Positions 1 through 7,887 of a DNA stretch of 64,000 nt are shown piece after piece. Positions within the stretch are counted from its first letter, which is position 1; every line of letters begins with the position of its first letter. The notes below the pieces were generated by a model. The model did no database searches. It was not told the origin of the DNA and saw only the letters and a program-made list of their open reading frames with translations. Both the position numbers and the translations under genes were made by a program. This DNA is from Bacillus sp. S3. GTDB taxonomy: Bacteria; Bacillota; Bacilli; Bacillales; Cytobacillaceae. The stretch is from assembly GCF_005154805.1 (NCBI RefSeq), contig NZ_CP039727.1, forward strand, positions 2,601,501 to 2,665,500, read 5' to 3'.

Positions 1-1167
1 GATTCGAGGGAAAATATTACTGGCCACTTGGAGGGGGAGTAAACTTGGACGCATATAGCCCCATTCATCAATTTCTGCATGATTTTCGGCCTGCTCTACG
101 AGTGCATTCATGGTTTCAAGTCCGATGATTATTTCAGAAAGCTTTTCTTGGATATGTTGATATTCCCTAACATTAATCGTTTCGACCAAGAGTTCTGCAA
201 TGCCCAAAATAAATTCTGTTTTGACAATTTGCCTTGTCAAGGCTTGATGCGTGGCAAAGTGGTGAAACGAGCTATGGAACATGAAGTCAACAGCCGCGTC
301 AATATTATCGTAAAAGAAGACGCGATCCCAAGGTACTAAAACATTGTCAAAAACAACTATGGAATCCATTTCTTCATATCTGGAGCTTAGTGGATGATTA
401 AAATTAGACTCGCCACCGACAAAGGATTCCCTGCAAATAAATCTTAACCCTTTTGTATTGGAAGGGATGGTAAAGGCGAAGGATTCGGCCGGGTCCATGA
501 ACTTTCTCGGTGCTGTATAGACCAACACTTCATCGGTTAACCCGCCTTGGGTCGCAAGCAGCCGGGCCCCTTTTATCACAATGCCCTTTTCATTTCGGTC
601 GATAACCTTAGCGGAGATTGGCTCATTAGAAGAATCGAAATTGTACTGAGAACGATTGATTTGTGGAGTAATAAACGTATGTGTAAAGGAAAGGTCATCT
701 TTCTGTGCTCTCTTATATAATGTTAGAATATTTTCTGGAAAACAATTTTTTTTGCCCTTTAAAAGGAGGGCAGAGGAGGAGGCGAAGCTCATGATAACAG
801 TGTTCATGTAGTCAGGACTTCTCCCCATCATACCATAAGTGTGCCGTGCCCATATTTCCGACATCTTCCGTTTTCGTCTTAAATCCTCTTTCGTTTTTGG
901 CTGCAGGTAGGAAAGTCCAATCGGTTCGCCAGTCTCAGGGGACTTGAACGTCATTTGCTCTATCAATTCCTGCTCATTTTGCAAATCGTAAAGAGAAGCT
1001 TTTGTTTGCAGAATCCCCTTAAAGGCAGGATGCTCAGACAGCTTGCCTTGGATTTTGTCTCCGTCAACCCAAACTTCTGTATTCATTTGATCGATGCGGT
1101 CAAGCATTTTCTTTCCATTAATAATTCCCAATTGTCCATCACTCCCATTCTTTCCATTACCGAACAT
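1..1167 (-). CDS. 4-hydroxyphenylacetate 3-monooxygenase-type flavin hydroxylase (HpaB family), 3' end cut by window edge
   Basis: The reverse strand reads through without a stop from 1167 to the window edge, about 389 residues; the family is usually near 480, so the C-terminus lies outside. Family features visible are an N-terminal region with GLSYLQPKTKEDL and RHTYGMMGRSPDYMN, the central stretch ESFAFTIPSNTKGLRFICRE, and the VPWDRVFFYDN segment. Known family members are FADH2-dependent aromatic ortho-hydroxylases that work with a separate flavin reductase; the substrate here is unknown. Two starts are possible: ATG at 1167 (weak ribosome site) or TTG at 1131, which follows GGGAGTGAT at good spacing and gives MGIINGKKML. 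I see no reductase gene nearby. Confidence 0.85.
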   Translation of the reverse strand, partial: MFGNGKNGSDGQLGIINGKKMLDRIDQMNTEVWVDGDKIQGKLSEHPAFKGILQTKASLYDLQNEQELIEQMTFKSPETGEPIGLSYLQPKTKEDLRRKRKMSEIWARHTYGMMGRSPDYMNTVIMSFASSSALLLKGKKNCFPENILTLYKRAQKDDLSFTHTFITPQINRSQYNFDSSNEPISAKVIDRNEKGIVIKGARLLATQGGLTDEVLVYTAPRKFMDPAESFAFTIPSNTKGLRFICRESFVGGESNFNHPLSSRYEEMDSIVVFDNVLVPWDRVFFYDNIDAAVDFMFHSSFHHFATHQALTRQIVKTEFILGIAELLVETINVREYQHIQEKLSEIIIGLETMNALVEQAENHAEIDEWGYMRPSLLPLQVASNIFPRI

Positions 1168-1294
1168 TTGTTACTTCTATTTTATTGCATTTTTCGGTGC
1201 TTGTTCCATTTGGAAGAGCCTTGTTTTGAAATTGGGGAAGAGTGGAGGATTTTCATTTGATTGTAAAAAAAATTTTAAAGAATTCATTAAACCA

Positions 1295-1636
1295 TCACAT
1301 ATCTAAGTACACACCAATTATTTTATAAATGGCTACTGCCAGTCCTAATAAACTTGCTTTCATTTTCGCAGGATGGTTTCTCTTTCTTACATAAAGATAA
1401 ATCAATATCACAACAAAGCCTAGCGGGAACCAAAGTTCAAATTTACCATCATCTAAAGTGTAGTGTGAGTAAAGGGGTGAGATGTGGGTGCTAATCAAGA
1501 AATATAGGAAAATAGTAAAACTTCGATTCTCTAATTCCTTACTCCATTTCCAAAGGAAATATAGAATGACGGCAAAAAAAATAACATGAATCAATAACGA
1601 AATATGTATAGTTGTATTTCCAAATTCTATTTGCAC
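1295..1636 (-). CDS. Small membrane protein of unknown function, 113 aa
   Basis: The protein has three or four hydrophobic segments (about residues 10-30, 40-55, 68-85 and 92-110) separated by short charged loops such as KWSKELENR and RKRNHPAKMK. It looks like a small polytopic inner-membrane protein. I recognise no family and no catalytic motif. It lies alone between the HpaB-like gene and the divergent Rrf2 regulator, so context gives no function. Composition resembles the neighbouring genes. It could be dispensable, but the regular hydrophobic pattern and charged loops favour a real gene. Confidence 0.55.
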   Translation of the reverse strand: MQIEFGNTTIHISLLIHVIFFAVILYFLWKWSKELENRSFTIFLYFLISTHISPLYSHYTLDDGKFELWFPLGFVVILIYLYVRKRNHPAKMKASLLGLAVAIYKIIGVYLDM

Positions 1637-1753
1637 TCGAAATCAGACCTTTCATTAAATGATACAATGGTAGTCCTATTATAGCGTTTTTTGTGGAAAA
1701 ATTGGTAAAAATTATAACATTTGATTTCCACATATTAATCCTTGATTAATTTA

Positions 1754-1776
1754 ACTGTATATATTAAAATTACAGT
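1754..1776. promoter_or_regulatory. Operator-like inverted repeat in front of the Rrf2 gene
   Basis: ACTGTA (1754-1759) and TACAGT (1771-1776) form a perfect 6-bp inverted repeat with an 11-nt AT-rich spacer, ending 34 bp before the Rrf2 start. A possible -10, TATGAT, overlaps the right arm (1776-1781). A matching element with the same spacer length lies before the spx-like gene (2255-2277). Autoregulation is typical of Rrf2 regulators; binding here is inferred. Confidence 0.5.
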
Positions 1777-1810
1777 ATGATCAGTTGAGAAGGAATGGAG
1801 ATGAATTCAC

Positions 1811-2230
1811 ATGAATAGTGATTTTGTTATTGCTATGCATAGTCTGGTTTTATTAGCAAACTTACCTGATCATATGGCAAACAGTGAAACCATCGCCGAA
1901 AATGTCTGTACAAATCCGGCAAGAATACGTAAGGTCATGGGGATTTTACGGAAAGAAGGCTTTGTAAAAACAAAAGAAGGCATTGGCGGAGGCTATTTAT
2001 TAAATTGTGATTCTGATAAAACAACTTTGTCGCAAATCTATTTGGCTATTTCATCAGGTTCACTAAAGCCACATTGGTGTACAGGCGATCCTGAAAAAGA
2101 ATGTGTGATTTCATCAAACACCCAGAGTGTAATGGATGAAATCTTTGTTGAGGCAGAGCAGCATATGCAAGCCTATTTAAACCAGATTACAATTAACAAT
2201 GTTCTGCAAAAAATTAAGAGTCTCGAATAG
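1811..2230 (+). CDS. Rrf2-family transcriptional regulator with four cysteines
   Basis: This 139-residue protein has the Rrf2 winged-helix fold: an N-terminal helix, the recognition segment NPARIRKVMGILRKEGFVKTK (about 35-55), and the wing motif GIGGGYLL (57-64). Rrf2 proteins sense Fe-S clusters, nitric oxide, cysteine status or thiol stress. Cysteines at 33, 66, 90 and 98 include the pair HWC-x7-C, so thiol or metal sensing is plausible but not shown. The start ATG at 1811 follows GGAATGGAG. It is upstream of, and separately promoted from, the spx-like gene. Similar operator-like repeats lie before both genes, suggesting it controls itself and spx. It resembles the YwnA/uncharacterised branch more than NsrR or CymR. 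Confidence 0.88.
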   Translation: MNSDFVIAMHSLVLLANLPDHMANSETIAENVCTNPARIRKVMGILRKEGFVKTKEGIGGGYLLNCDSDKTTLSQIYLAISSGSLKPHWCTGDPEKECVISSNTQSVMDEIFVEAEQHMQAYLNQITINNVLQKIKSLE

Positions 2231-2254
2231 CACCAAAAATGAATTCGTCGCTAA

Positions 2255-2277
2255 ACTGTATATTTTTTAAATACAAT
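2255..2277. promoter_or_regulatory. Second Rrf2-type operator candidate, upstream of spx
   Basis: ACTGTA (2255-2260), an 11-nt spacer beginning TAT and rich in A/T, then TACAAT (2272-2277). It differs from the element at 1754-1776 by one base in the right arm and keeps the same spacing, which is what one expects for two sites of one regulator. It lies about 30 bp upstream of the TATAAT that probably serves spx. Confidence 0.45.
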
Positions 2278-2289
2278 TTTTAAACACAA

Positions 2290-2324
2290 ATATCTCAAAT
2301 TGATAATAGTATAATTTGAGATAT
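2290..2324. promoter_or_regulatory. Perfect 12-bp inverted repeat overlapping the spx-gene -10 box
   Basis: ATATCTCAAATT (2290-2301) is mirrored exactly by AATTTGAGATAT (2313-2324), with an 11-nt spacer containing most of TATAAT (2310-2315). The spacing between half-sites and the overlap with the -10 box suggest a repressor site; no clear -35 is seen, which would also fit activator-dependent transcription. There is no T-run, so it is not a terminator. Confidence 0.5.
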
Positions 2325-2371
2325 AAGCGTAGCTTTATTTATATATTGTACTAAGGGAGTGTGGTTCAAAA

Positions 2372-2770
2372 ATGGTCACCTTGTTTACGACACCTAGCTG
2401 TACTTCTTGCCGGAAAGCAAAGGCGTGGTTTGAAGAGCATCAAATTAATTACATTGAACGAAATATGCTAACAGCCCCCCTTACGAAAAATGAAATTAAA
2501 TCCATTCTTCTTATGACAGAGGAGGGGACCGATGAAATCATTTCTACAAACTCAAAAACGTATCAAGAATTAGGGGTGGACCTTGAAACCTTGCCACTTC
2601 AAGAACTGTATACATTAATTAGTAACCATCCTAAACTCCTGCGCCGTCCAATAATCCAGGATGAAAAGAGATTACAGGTTGGATTTAATGAGGAAGAAAT
2701 TCGCAGTTTTCTCCCACGCAGCCTTCGGACATTTTTACGAACCGAATCTCAAAAAGCAGCTGGTTATTAA
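2372..2770 (+). CDS. spx: Spx/MgsR-family regulator, Spx paralogue
   Basis: At 132 residues this aligns along its whole length with Spx, which binds the RNA polymerase alpha C-terminal domain and redirects transcription under thiol stress. The redox switch CTSC (Cys10, Cys13) is intact, as are Gly52 and the RRPI motif with Arg91/Arg92. Residue 60, an arginine in B. subtilis Spx (STRSK), is asparagine here (STNSK); Arg60 has been implicated in promoter contact, so DNA or polymerase interaction may differ. The C-terminal tail also diverges, ending in KAAGY, which may alter ClpXP turnover. The gene is followed after 29 bp by a small stress-peptide gene and preceded by two inverted repeats. It may be a secondary Spx copy of this genome. 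Confidence 0.92.
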   Translation: MVTLFTTPSCTSCRKAKAWFEEHQINYIERNMLTAPLTKNEIKSILLMTEEGTDEIISTNSKTYQELGVDLETLPLQELYTLISNHPKLLRRPIIQDEKRLQVGFNEEEIRSFLPRSLRTFLRTESQKAAGY

Positions 2771-2799
2771 AATTAGCTTATGAAAGGAGACAAATCACG

Positions 2800-2940
2800 A
2801 TGATAGAAGTAATCGTAACCGTAAATTATAAAGAAAAAAATTATCAAACGAATGTTATCGCCAACAAAGAAATGAGCTGTGAAAAAATTAAACGCTTAGC
2901 AGAAGAGCAAGTTGTAAAACAATGGGGTGTGTTTAAATAG
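2800..2940 (+). CDS. Small BA3454-type stress peptide, 46 aa
   Basis: ATG at 2800 follows GAAAGGAGA by nine bases and opens a 46-codon frame: MIEVIVTVNYKEKNYQTNVI leading into NKEMSCEKIKRLAEEQV and a KQWG tail. The pattern (beta hairpin, ANKEM, amphipathic helix) matches the small family I recall as BA3454-type stress response proteins, but I cannot check this here. It sits 29 bp after the spx-like gene with no terminator between, so the two are probably one transcript; the terminator at 2971-3007 follows. Function is unknown; co-transcription with spx suggests a thiol-stress role. Confidence 0.72.
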   Translation: MIEVIVTVNYKEKNYQTNVIANKEMSCEKIKRLAEEQVVKQWGVFK

Positions 2941-2970
2941 GTTTCTTAAGGTCGGTAAGCTGTGAAAAAT

Positions 2971-3007
2971 AAAAATGATCCACCATAAACGGAGGTGGAT
3001 CATTTTT
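2971..3007. terminator. Bidirectional terminator
   Basis: AAAAATGATCCACC (2971-2984) pairs fully with GGTGGATCATTTTT (2994-3007) around a 9-nt loop. The A-run and T-run on either side let it serve both the spx operon and the convergent coat-like gene. Confidence 0.85.
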
Positions 3008-3029
3008 GCCATCTAAAAATTTAAATTGA

Positions 3030-3338
3030 TTAGCAGCACCCTGGATACATGGGGTAACAGCAAGGGTTATATGCCGGCGGGCAGCATGGATTAACCATCG
3101 GCTGTGGACAGCATGGGTTATACATTGGATAACAACAAGGATCATGCATTGGATAACAACAAGGATCATGCATTGGATAAGCTGGGTAACAACTTGGCTG
3201 CTGGTACACTTGTGGTGCTACATAGGGTATATTTGGTAGAACATTAGTGGGTAAAGTAGGCTGGTTTGGCATAATATTCGGACTTACTATCGGATTATTT
3301 GGCATTGCGTTCGAACTTACATATGGCTTATGTTCCAT
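3030..3338 (-). CDS. Cys/Pro/Tyr-rich low-complexity protein, spore-coat-like
   Basis: The first half is Pro/Asn-rich (repeats of the type NxMPNxP), the second half is made of near repeats of DPCCYPMH and NPCCxP with about 17 cysteines. This composition is typical of cross-linked spore coat or exosporium proteins, but I cannot assign a named family. ATG at 3338 (MEHKPY) is preferred over the ATG at 3344, because the ribosome site AGGAG abuts 3344 and lies at correct spacing for 3338. The repeats at the DNA level (3126-3180) are nearly identical, so length may vary between strains. A single-gene unit convergent with the spx operon. Confidence 0.65.
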   Translation of the reverse strand: MEHKPYVSSNAMPNNPIVSPNIMPNQPTLPTNVLPNIPYVAPQVYQQPSCYPAYPMHDPCCYPMHDPCCYPMYNPCCPQPMVNPCCPPAYNPCCYPMYPGCC

Positions 3339-3492
3339 AATCATCTCTCCTTTTCATGTCTAACACAAAATAGTCTATGTGGATACAGGCAAATGTGTAT
3401 AGACGATTCTCCCTATGGTATATTTGTATTCATTCATCGGAGGGAAGAAAAGGTGAAATGATCTGTTAAAAACGGAAAGGGGAGGAGAAGTT

Positions 3493-3981
3493 ATGATAAA
3501 AATACGAAATGCAGAAATTGGCGATTTACCAGTACTTGCAGCGATTGAACAACACTGTTTTTCAAAAGAAGAAGCTGCTACGAATGAAGCGTTTGAAAAG
3601 CGAATTCTACGCATTCCGGATAGTTTTTTTGTTGCTGAAGTGAAAGGGGAAATTGTCGGTTTAATCAATGGGCCCGTCATTAAAGCTGCCTTTATTTCGG
3701 ATGATCTGTTTAGTGAAATAAAGGAAAATCCTGCGTCGGGCGGTCATCAAACAATTCTAGGACTCGCTGTGTCACCGCATTTTCAAAAACGCGGCGTTGC
3801 AACAGCGTTACTTGGACATCTTGAAAAAGAAGCAAGAGCGAACAAACGTGAAACAATTACCCTCACATGTAAAGCAAATTTAATTGGTTTCTATGAAGGC
3901 CAAGGATATCTCAACAGTGGTGTATCAAACTCGGAGCACGGAGGTGTCACTTGGTATAACATGAGTAAAAAGATTAATTGA
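3493..3981 (+). CDS. GNAT-family N-acetyltransferase
   Basis: This 162-residue protein shows the GNAT order: N-terminal strand MIKIRNAEIGDLPVLAAIE, central strand LGLAVSPHFQKRGVATALLG with the acetyl-CoA pyrophosphate loop RGVATAL (about 100-107), and C-terminal LIGFYEGQGY (about 136-145). The arrangement resembles arylalkylamine-type acetyltransferases; the substrate cannot be told. ATG at 3493 follows GGAGGAG. It is monocistronic, with no partner genes. Confidence 0.85.
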   Translation: MIKIRNAEIGDLPVLAAIEQHCFSKEEAATNEAFEKRILRIPDSFFVAEVKGEIVGLINGPVIKAAFISDDLFSEIKENPASGGHQTILGLAVSPHFQKRGVATALLGHLEKEARANKRETITLTCKANLIGFYEGQGYLNSGVSNSEHGGVTWYNMSKKIN

Positions 3982-4064
3982 CCTTTTGACTAGGCTATTA
4001 TCGGTCACTCGGCGCTCTATATGTGTCCGATTTCTTAGCAACAGCAATTTCTAGTTCCAGTAGA

Positions 4065-4514
4065 TCAAATAACAAATTCTAACAATATTTCGCCATGTTC
4101 TCGCCGGCCGGTATCCTTAAAGCCGAATGATTGATAAAGCTTTAAAGCCGCAACGTTAGAATCTTTTACACCAAGAATAATCGTCGAACTGCAATCGGGC
4201 AGTTCTTTTAAAAAGGTGAGTGTATGGGCCAGTGCCTGCTTGCCAAATCCTTTTCCTTGTTCAGTTTGGTCAATCATAAAACGGATAATCCAATACGTCC
4301 CGTCATCCGGATCTTTTCCATACATAAGAAAACCTATCATTCTAGCATCCAAATAAATACCCATCGGCGTAAAAGATGGTTCAAACCTCGATTCTGCTAG
4401 CGAATATACATTTGAAGCAACATAAGATTTCTGATCGTCGGAAACCTGTAATTGAATGCAATCATGCCAATTTTCCTGAGTAATAGACTTCAAAGACATA
4501 GACAAATCAATCAC
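4065..4514 (-). CDS. GNAT-family acetyltransferase, spermine/spermidine acetyltransferase (BltD)-like
   Basis: The 149-residue protein carries LQVSDDQKSYVASN near the N-terminus, the acetyl-CoA loop QGKGFGKQAL (about 86-95) and the family ending NVAALKLYQSFGFKDTG (about 119-135). Its layout matches BltD and related polyamine acetyltransferases, which inactivate spermidine; the substrate is inferred from resemblance only. The GTG at 4514 lies directly against GGGGAGT, so a TTG three codons downstream at 4505 has better spacing; an ATG at 4499 is also in frame. It is convergent with the preceding acetyltransferase gene, and the two are not close paralogues. Confidence 0.8.
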   Translation of the reverse strand: MIDLSMSLKSITQENWHDCIQLQVSDDQKSYVASNVYSLAESRFEPSFTPMGIYLDARMIGFLMYGKDPDDGTYWIIRFMIDQTEQGKGFGKQALAHTLTFLKELPDCSSTIILGVKDSNVAALKLYQSFGFKDTGRREHGEILLEFVI

Positions 4515-4616
4515 ACTCCCCTTTATGATTGAAAATTATAGTGTATTTATTTTAACAGAAAAAAGACAAAATATTTTTGAACAATTTTGAGCTGTTAAAA
4601 ATGAAAGAAATATAGA

Positions 4617-4641
4617 AGCCGGCGAAGCGCCGGCTTTTTGT
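4617..4641 (+). terminator. Orphan terminator-like hairpin
   Basis: AGCCGGCG (4617-4624) pairs with CGCCGGCT (4628-4635) and is followed by TTTTTG. No forward gene ends upstream: the previous gene on this strand stops at 3981 and the intervening gene runs the other way. It may protect the aminopeptidase promoter or end a short unannotated transcript. Confidence 0.6.
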
Positions 4642-4872
4642 TATTGAAATATATTGATTATTATCGTTGATTAGTAATGCCTATATTTTCTTACTAGTTC
4701 ACTATTAACCAACAAATTTCTACATTATAGAACTTCTTTATGTAGGAAAAATGTTACTGAAAATGTTGAATATTCTTGTTTTATGTAGAACTATTGAAGT
4801 TTACTAATCTATTCATTTAAAAGATAATCAACGGGAAACGTTTTCATTTTCAGAAAAAATAGGAGGGTTTAA

Positions 4873-6276
4873 ATGAAGAAGAAAAAAGTAGCGTCAGTTT
4901 TATTAACTGCAGGACTAGTCTTAAGTGTTAATGGAGTATATGCACAGGGGCAGAGCGGGGCGCCAAACACGAATGCAGCATCTGCGTTTGACAACAAAAT
5001 TATTAAGAAAATTAGTGCCGACAACATGTATAACACGATTGATCTATTATCGAAGGAAGCTCGTGCAGCAGGAACTCCAGGAGAGCTAAAGGGAGCACAG
5101 TACATAAAAAGCCAGTTTGAAAAATACGGGTATGAGACTGAGCTGCAGCCTTTTCCATTCTATGATGTGGTAAGAAATAATGTAAGTGGAGTATTAGAAA
5201 TTGGCGGACAAAATCTAAAGCCATACGTTTTTTCTGGATCATTTAGCGGTGAAGCGATCGCAGAAGTGGTGAACGCAGGTAAAGCACTTCCCGGCACAGT
5301 ACCGGATTCGGTAAAAGGGAAAATTGCCTTGATTGAACGCGGCGATAATCCCTTTGTTGAAAAAATCCAAAATGTGTTGGATAAAGGAGCGGTTGGCGTC
5401 ATAATGTACAACAATACCGGTACATCCAATGCATTTGGCCAAGCCAGCTATGGTCAAAATATTCCGGCAGTTGGCATTACGAGAGCCCAAGGTTTGGATT
5501 TAGTAAAGAAATTAGAATCTGAGTCATTTACAGCTCAATTAAAAGTATCTGGTTCAGGTTTTGTTGAAAAAACCTCCTATAACGTTATTGCCAAAATGAA
5601 ACCGCATAAAAACAAAGATACCGGTCAAATTGTTATGATTGGCGCACACCACGATTCTGTACCAGGCGGGCCTGGGGCAAACGATGATGCTTCCGGTGTA
5701 TCAGCGGTATTAGAACTTGCCAGAGTCATGTCCAACATGCCGATTGATACAGAACTCCGTTTTGTGACATTCGGCTCCGAGGAAAAGGGTCTTTTAGGTT
5801 CCTACCACTATGCCAGCACATTAACTGATGAAGAAGCGGATAAAATTGTAGCCCATTTCCAAATGGACATGATCGGCAGTAAGGATGCCGGGGGTGATCA
5901 TGCTGCCAACGGGTTAATCATGTATACGATTGATGGTAAGAAAAATACTGTCACCGATCTCGCATCCGCGGCAGGTGCAAGAACGGCATTGGGTGAAGTT
6001 GTTCCGTATGGCCAGCTGGGACGCAGTGACCATCAGCCATTCCATGAGCTTGGAATTCCGGCAGCTCTATTTATCCACTCGCCGCTAGAGCCATGGTATC
6101 ATACGCCGGCAGATACGATTGATAAAATTGACAAAAACAAACTGCAAGAAACAGCTGAAATTGTTGGTGCAGCCGTCTATCAAATTGCGCGTCCTGATAC
6201 TCCAGCTTTACAGCATTCGAGAGTTGCTCCTCAACCGGTTGATTATGAATTTGAAAACCGTTCACCAGGGGCGTAA
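4873..6276 (+). CDS. ywaD: Secreted M28 aminopeptidase (YwaD-like) with PA domain
   Basis: The 467-residue protein starts with a signal peptide (KKKKVASVLLTAGLVLSVNG, cleaved near VYAQG). A protease-associated domain occupies about 120-235. The M28 catalytic domain follows with the zinc ligands and catalytic residues in GAHHDSVPGGPGANDDASG (His and Asp ligands), FGSEEKGLLGS (catalytic Glu pair), DMIGS (Asp) and RSDHQPF (His). Length and layout match B. subtilis YwaD, a di-zinc extracellular aminopeptidase (455 residues). The start follows AGGAGG by six bases. It probably trims peptides produced by secreted endoproteases such as the bacillopeptidase F at 22.4 kb. Monocistronic, with a terminator after it. 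Confidence 0.9.
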   Translation: MKKKKVASVLLTAGLVLSVNGVYAQGQSGAPNTNAASAFDNKIIKKISADNMYNTIDLLSKEARAAGTPGELKGAQYIKSQFEKYGYETELQPFPFYDVVRNNVSGVLEIGGQNLKPYVFSGSFSGEAIAEVVNAGKALPGTVPDSVKGKIALIERGDNPFVEKIQNVLDKGAVGVIMYNNTGTSNAFGQASYGQNIPAVGITRAQGLDLVKKLESESFTAQLKVSGSGFVEKTSYNVIAKMKPHKNKDTGQIVMIGAHHDSVPGGPGANDDASGVSAVLELARVMSNMPIDTELRFVTFGSEEKGLLGSYHYASTLTDEEADKIVAHFQMDMIGSKDAGGDHAANGLIMYTIDGKKNTVTDLASAAGARTALGEVVPYGQLGRSDHQPFHELGIPAALFIHSPLEPWYHTPADTIDKIDKNKLQETAEIVGAAVYQIARPDTPALQHSRVAPQPVDYEFENRSPGA

Positions 6277-6287
6277 CGAACTCCCAG

Positions 6288-6333
6288 AACAAATGGCGGA
6301 GGAAATATTGTCCGTCATTTGTTATTTATTTTT
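6288..6333 (+). terminator. Terminator of the aminopeptidase gene
   Basis: AACAAATGGCGGA (6288-6300) and TCCGTCATTTGTT (6311-6323) pair with one mismatch, then an AT-rich run ending in TTTTT. Confidence 0.7.
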
Positions 6334-6449
6334 AAGAATTAGTTTATTTCTTGCCATTATTGAACAATTTATGGTTTAGACCTTTATAATCAAATGTATA
6401 ATGAAAAAGAAAACAATTTTTTTGACCTTTTAGGATGGGAGAGAAGTCA

Positions 6450-6833
6450 ATGATTAATCAAATCGGACAAGTTATGTTATATGTAAACAACCAAGACGAG
6501 GTATTGAAATTTTGGACAGAAAAAGTAGGGTTTACAGTTCTTTCTGATCAAAATAACGGCCAAGGTATGCGATGGATTGAAATTGCTCCAACTAAGAAAG
6601 CAGAAACGAGTATCGTCCTACATAATAAGGAATTAATTGCAAAAATGCAGCCTGAATTAAATTTGGGTACTCCGTCGCTTATGTTTTTCTCGGATCATCT
6701 CGAGGAATTATATAAAGAGTTTACCGATAAAAATATCACTGTTGGCGAATTGGTCAATATGCCAGGTGGCAAAGTATTTAATTTTGCCGATCCGGAAAAC
6801 AATTATTTTGCCATTATGGAAAAAAGTAAATAA
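6450..6833 (+). CDS. VOC (glyoxalase/dioxygenase) superfamily protein
   Basis: The 127-residue product begins MINQIGQVMLYVNNQDEVLKFW and ends GKVFNFADPENNYFAIME, the start and end strands of a vicinal oxygen chelate fold with two beta-alpha-beta-beta-beta units. Such proteins bind divalent metal or sequester ligands; examples are glyoxalases, fosfomycin and bleomycin resistance proteins. No substrate can be assigned. ATG at 6450 is chosen over the in-frame ATG at 6435 because GGGAGAG lies six bases before it. Monocistronic. Confidence 0.83.
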   Translation: MINQIGQVMLYVNNQDEVLKFWTEKVGFTVLSDQNNGQGMRWIEIAPTKKAETSIVLHNKELIAKMQPELNLGTPSLMFFSDHLEELYKEFTDKNITVGELVNMPGGKVFNFADPENNYFAIMEKSK

Positions 6834-6840
6834 CACGAAA

Positions 6841-6873
6841 AAAAAGTCCAATTTGCGAATTGGACTCTTTTTA
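6841..6873. terminator. Terminator after VOC gene
   Basis: AGTCCAATT (6845-6853) pairs perfectly with AATTGGACT (6858-6866), flanked by A-run and T-run, so it can act in both directions. Confidence 0.85.
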
Positions 6874-7000
6874 TAGCTGTTAGTTGATTTCATATTAATA
6901 ATTAAGGGCAAAAAATGGAATGACTCCATCTGTTGTTAATAAATTCCCAAGTTTTCTTCTTTCACTTAGTACTCCAATGTACCTTCCACCATTTCTTGCT

Positions 7001-7699
7001 TTAGTTTGCTGGAATAAAGTCTTTCATTTCACTTGATAAGATAGCTGTTACATCCGGATGCCAAAAATAGGTATGACCATCAAAGTTTATGTCATACATA
7101 TAGGCAATTGCATCCCCTGTATAGAACACCATATGATTGTAAACAGGATCACCATTTTCCGTATTTGGCTCAAAGTTTGGCGCTGCTTGACTGTTATTTA
7201 AAAGCTGAAGAAACTGTGAAACTTTAGGTTGAGTTATTACCGCAATAGGTTTGGGAGTGTCTGTATAGGCCTGAAAGATTTCAATCCGGCTGACTTTTTC
7301 CATTGGCATATCTTGAAATTGCAATTGGTTTCTTAGGTCATCTCTTGAAAAATAAATTTGATACCCGTTAATCGCTCTAGCAGACTTCACCGCAATAAGG
7401 TGTGGTTCCTCTTTAATCGCATAAATTCCCGTTCCTTTGTCATGAAAGGCGGCATCCCCATTTTTGAGCTTGTATTCCGGATCCGTGACATGATCTGCTA
7501 CTTTAAATTTTACTTCCCCGAGTTTTTCACCAATATACTTTGCATCGGCTAATGCTCCGTTGTAAATCCCATCGTACGTTTTTCCATTCCACTTAATAAA
7601 ATCGACCCAATCAATTTGAACATGCTGGCCAAATGGACTCGACCGGCAGCCTGTCAATATAATCATAAGGACAATAAACAGACTTGTGAATCTTCTCAT
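7001..7699 (-). CDS. Predicted lipoprotein of unknown function, 232 aa
   Basis: An N-terminal signal (MRRFTSLFIVLMII) is followed by the lipobox LTGC, giving a lipid-anchored extracytoplasmic protein cleaved before Cys18. The mature part holds a conserved-looking segment around DWVDFIKWNGKTYDGIYNGA and a C-terminal stretch with aromatic and acidic residues (YMYDINFDGHTYFW). I do not recognise the family. The start ATG follows AGAGGTGATC, an excellent ribosome site. It is divergent from the coat F-like gene. Confidence 0.75.
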   Translation of the reverse strand: MRRFTSLFIVLMIILTGCRSSPFGQHVQIDWVDFIKWNGKTYDGIYNGALADAKYIGEKLGEVKFKVADHVTDPEYKLKNGDAAFHDKGTGIYAIKEEPHLIAVKSARAINGYQIYFSRDDLRNQLQFQDMPMEKVSRIEIFQAYTDTPKPIAVITQPKVSQFLQLLNNSQAAPNFEPNTENGDPVYNHMVFYTGDAIAYMYDINFDGHTYFWHPDVTAILSSEMKDFIPAN

Positions 7700-7887
7700 T
7701 CAGATCACCTCTAATAAAATGGACGAATGTAAATCAAATCCGTTCCATCCTTTTTGCAAATATCATTAACCGTTGTAACATTTTCGGGGAATATTTAAAT
7801 GGAATATTGAAAATCATAAAGATTGGTCAGAACTTATCAGATAGTGAAAAATTGGCATGACTCTTAGATTTGATTGGAGGAAGAATT

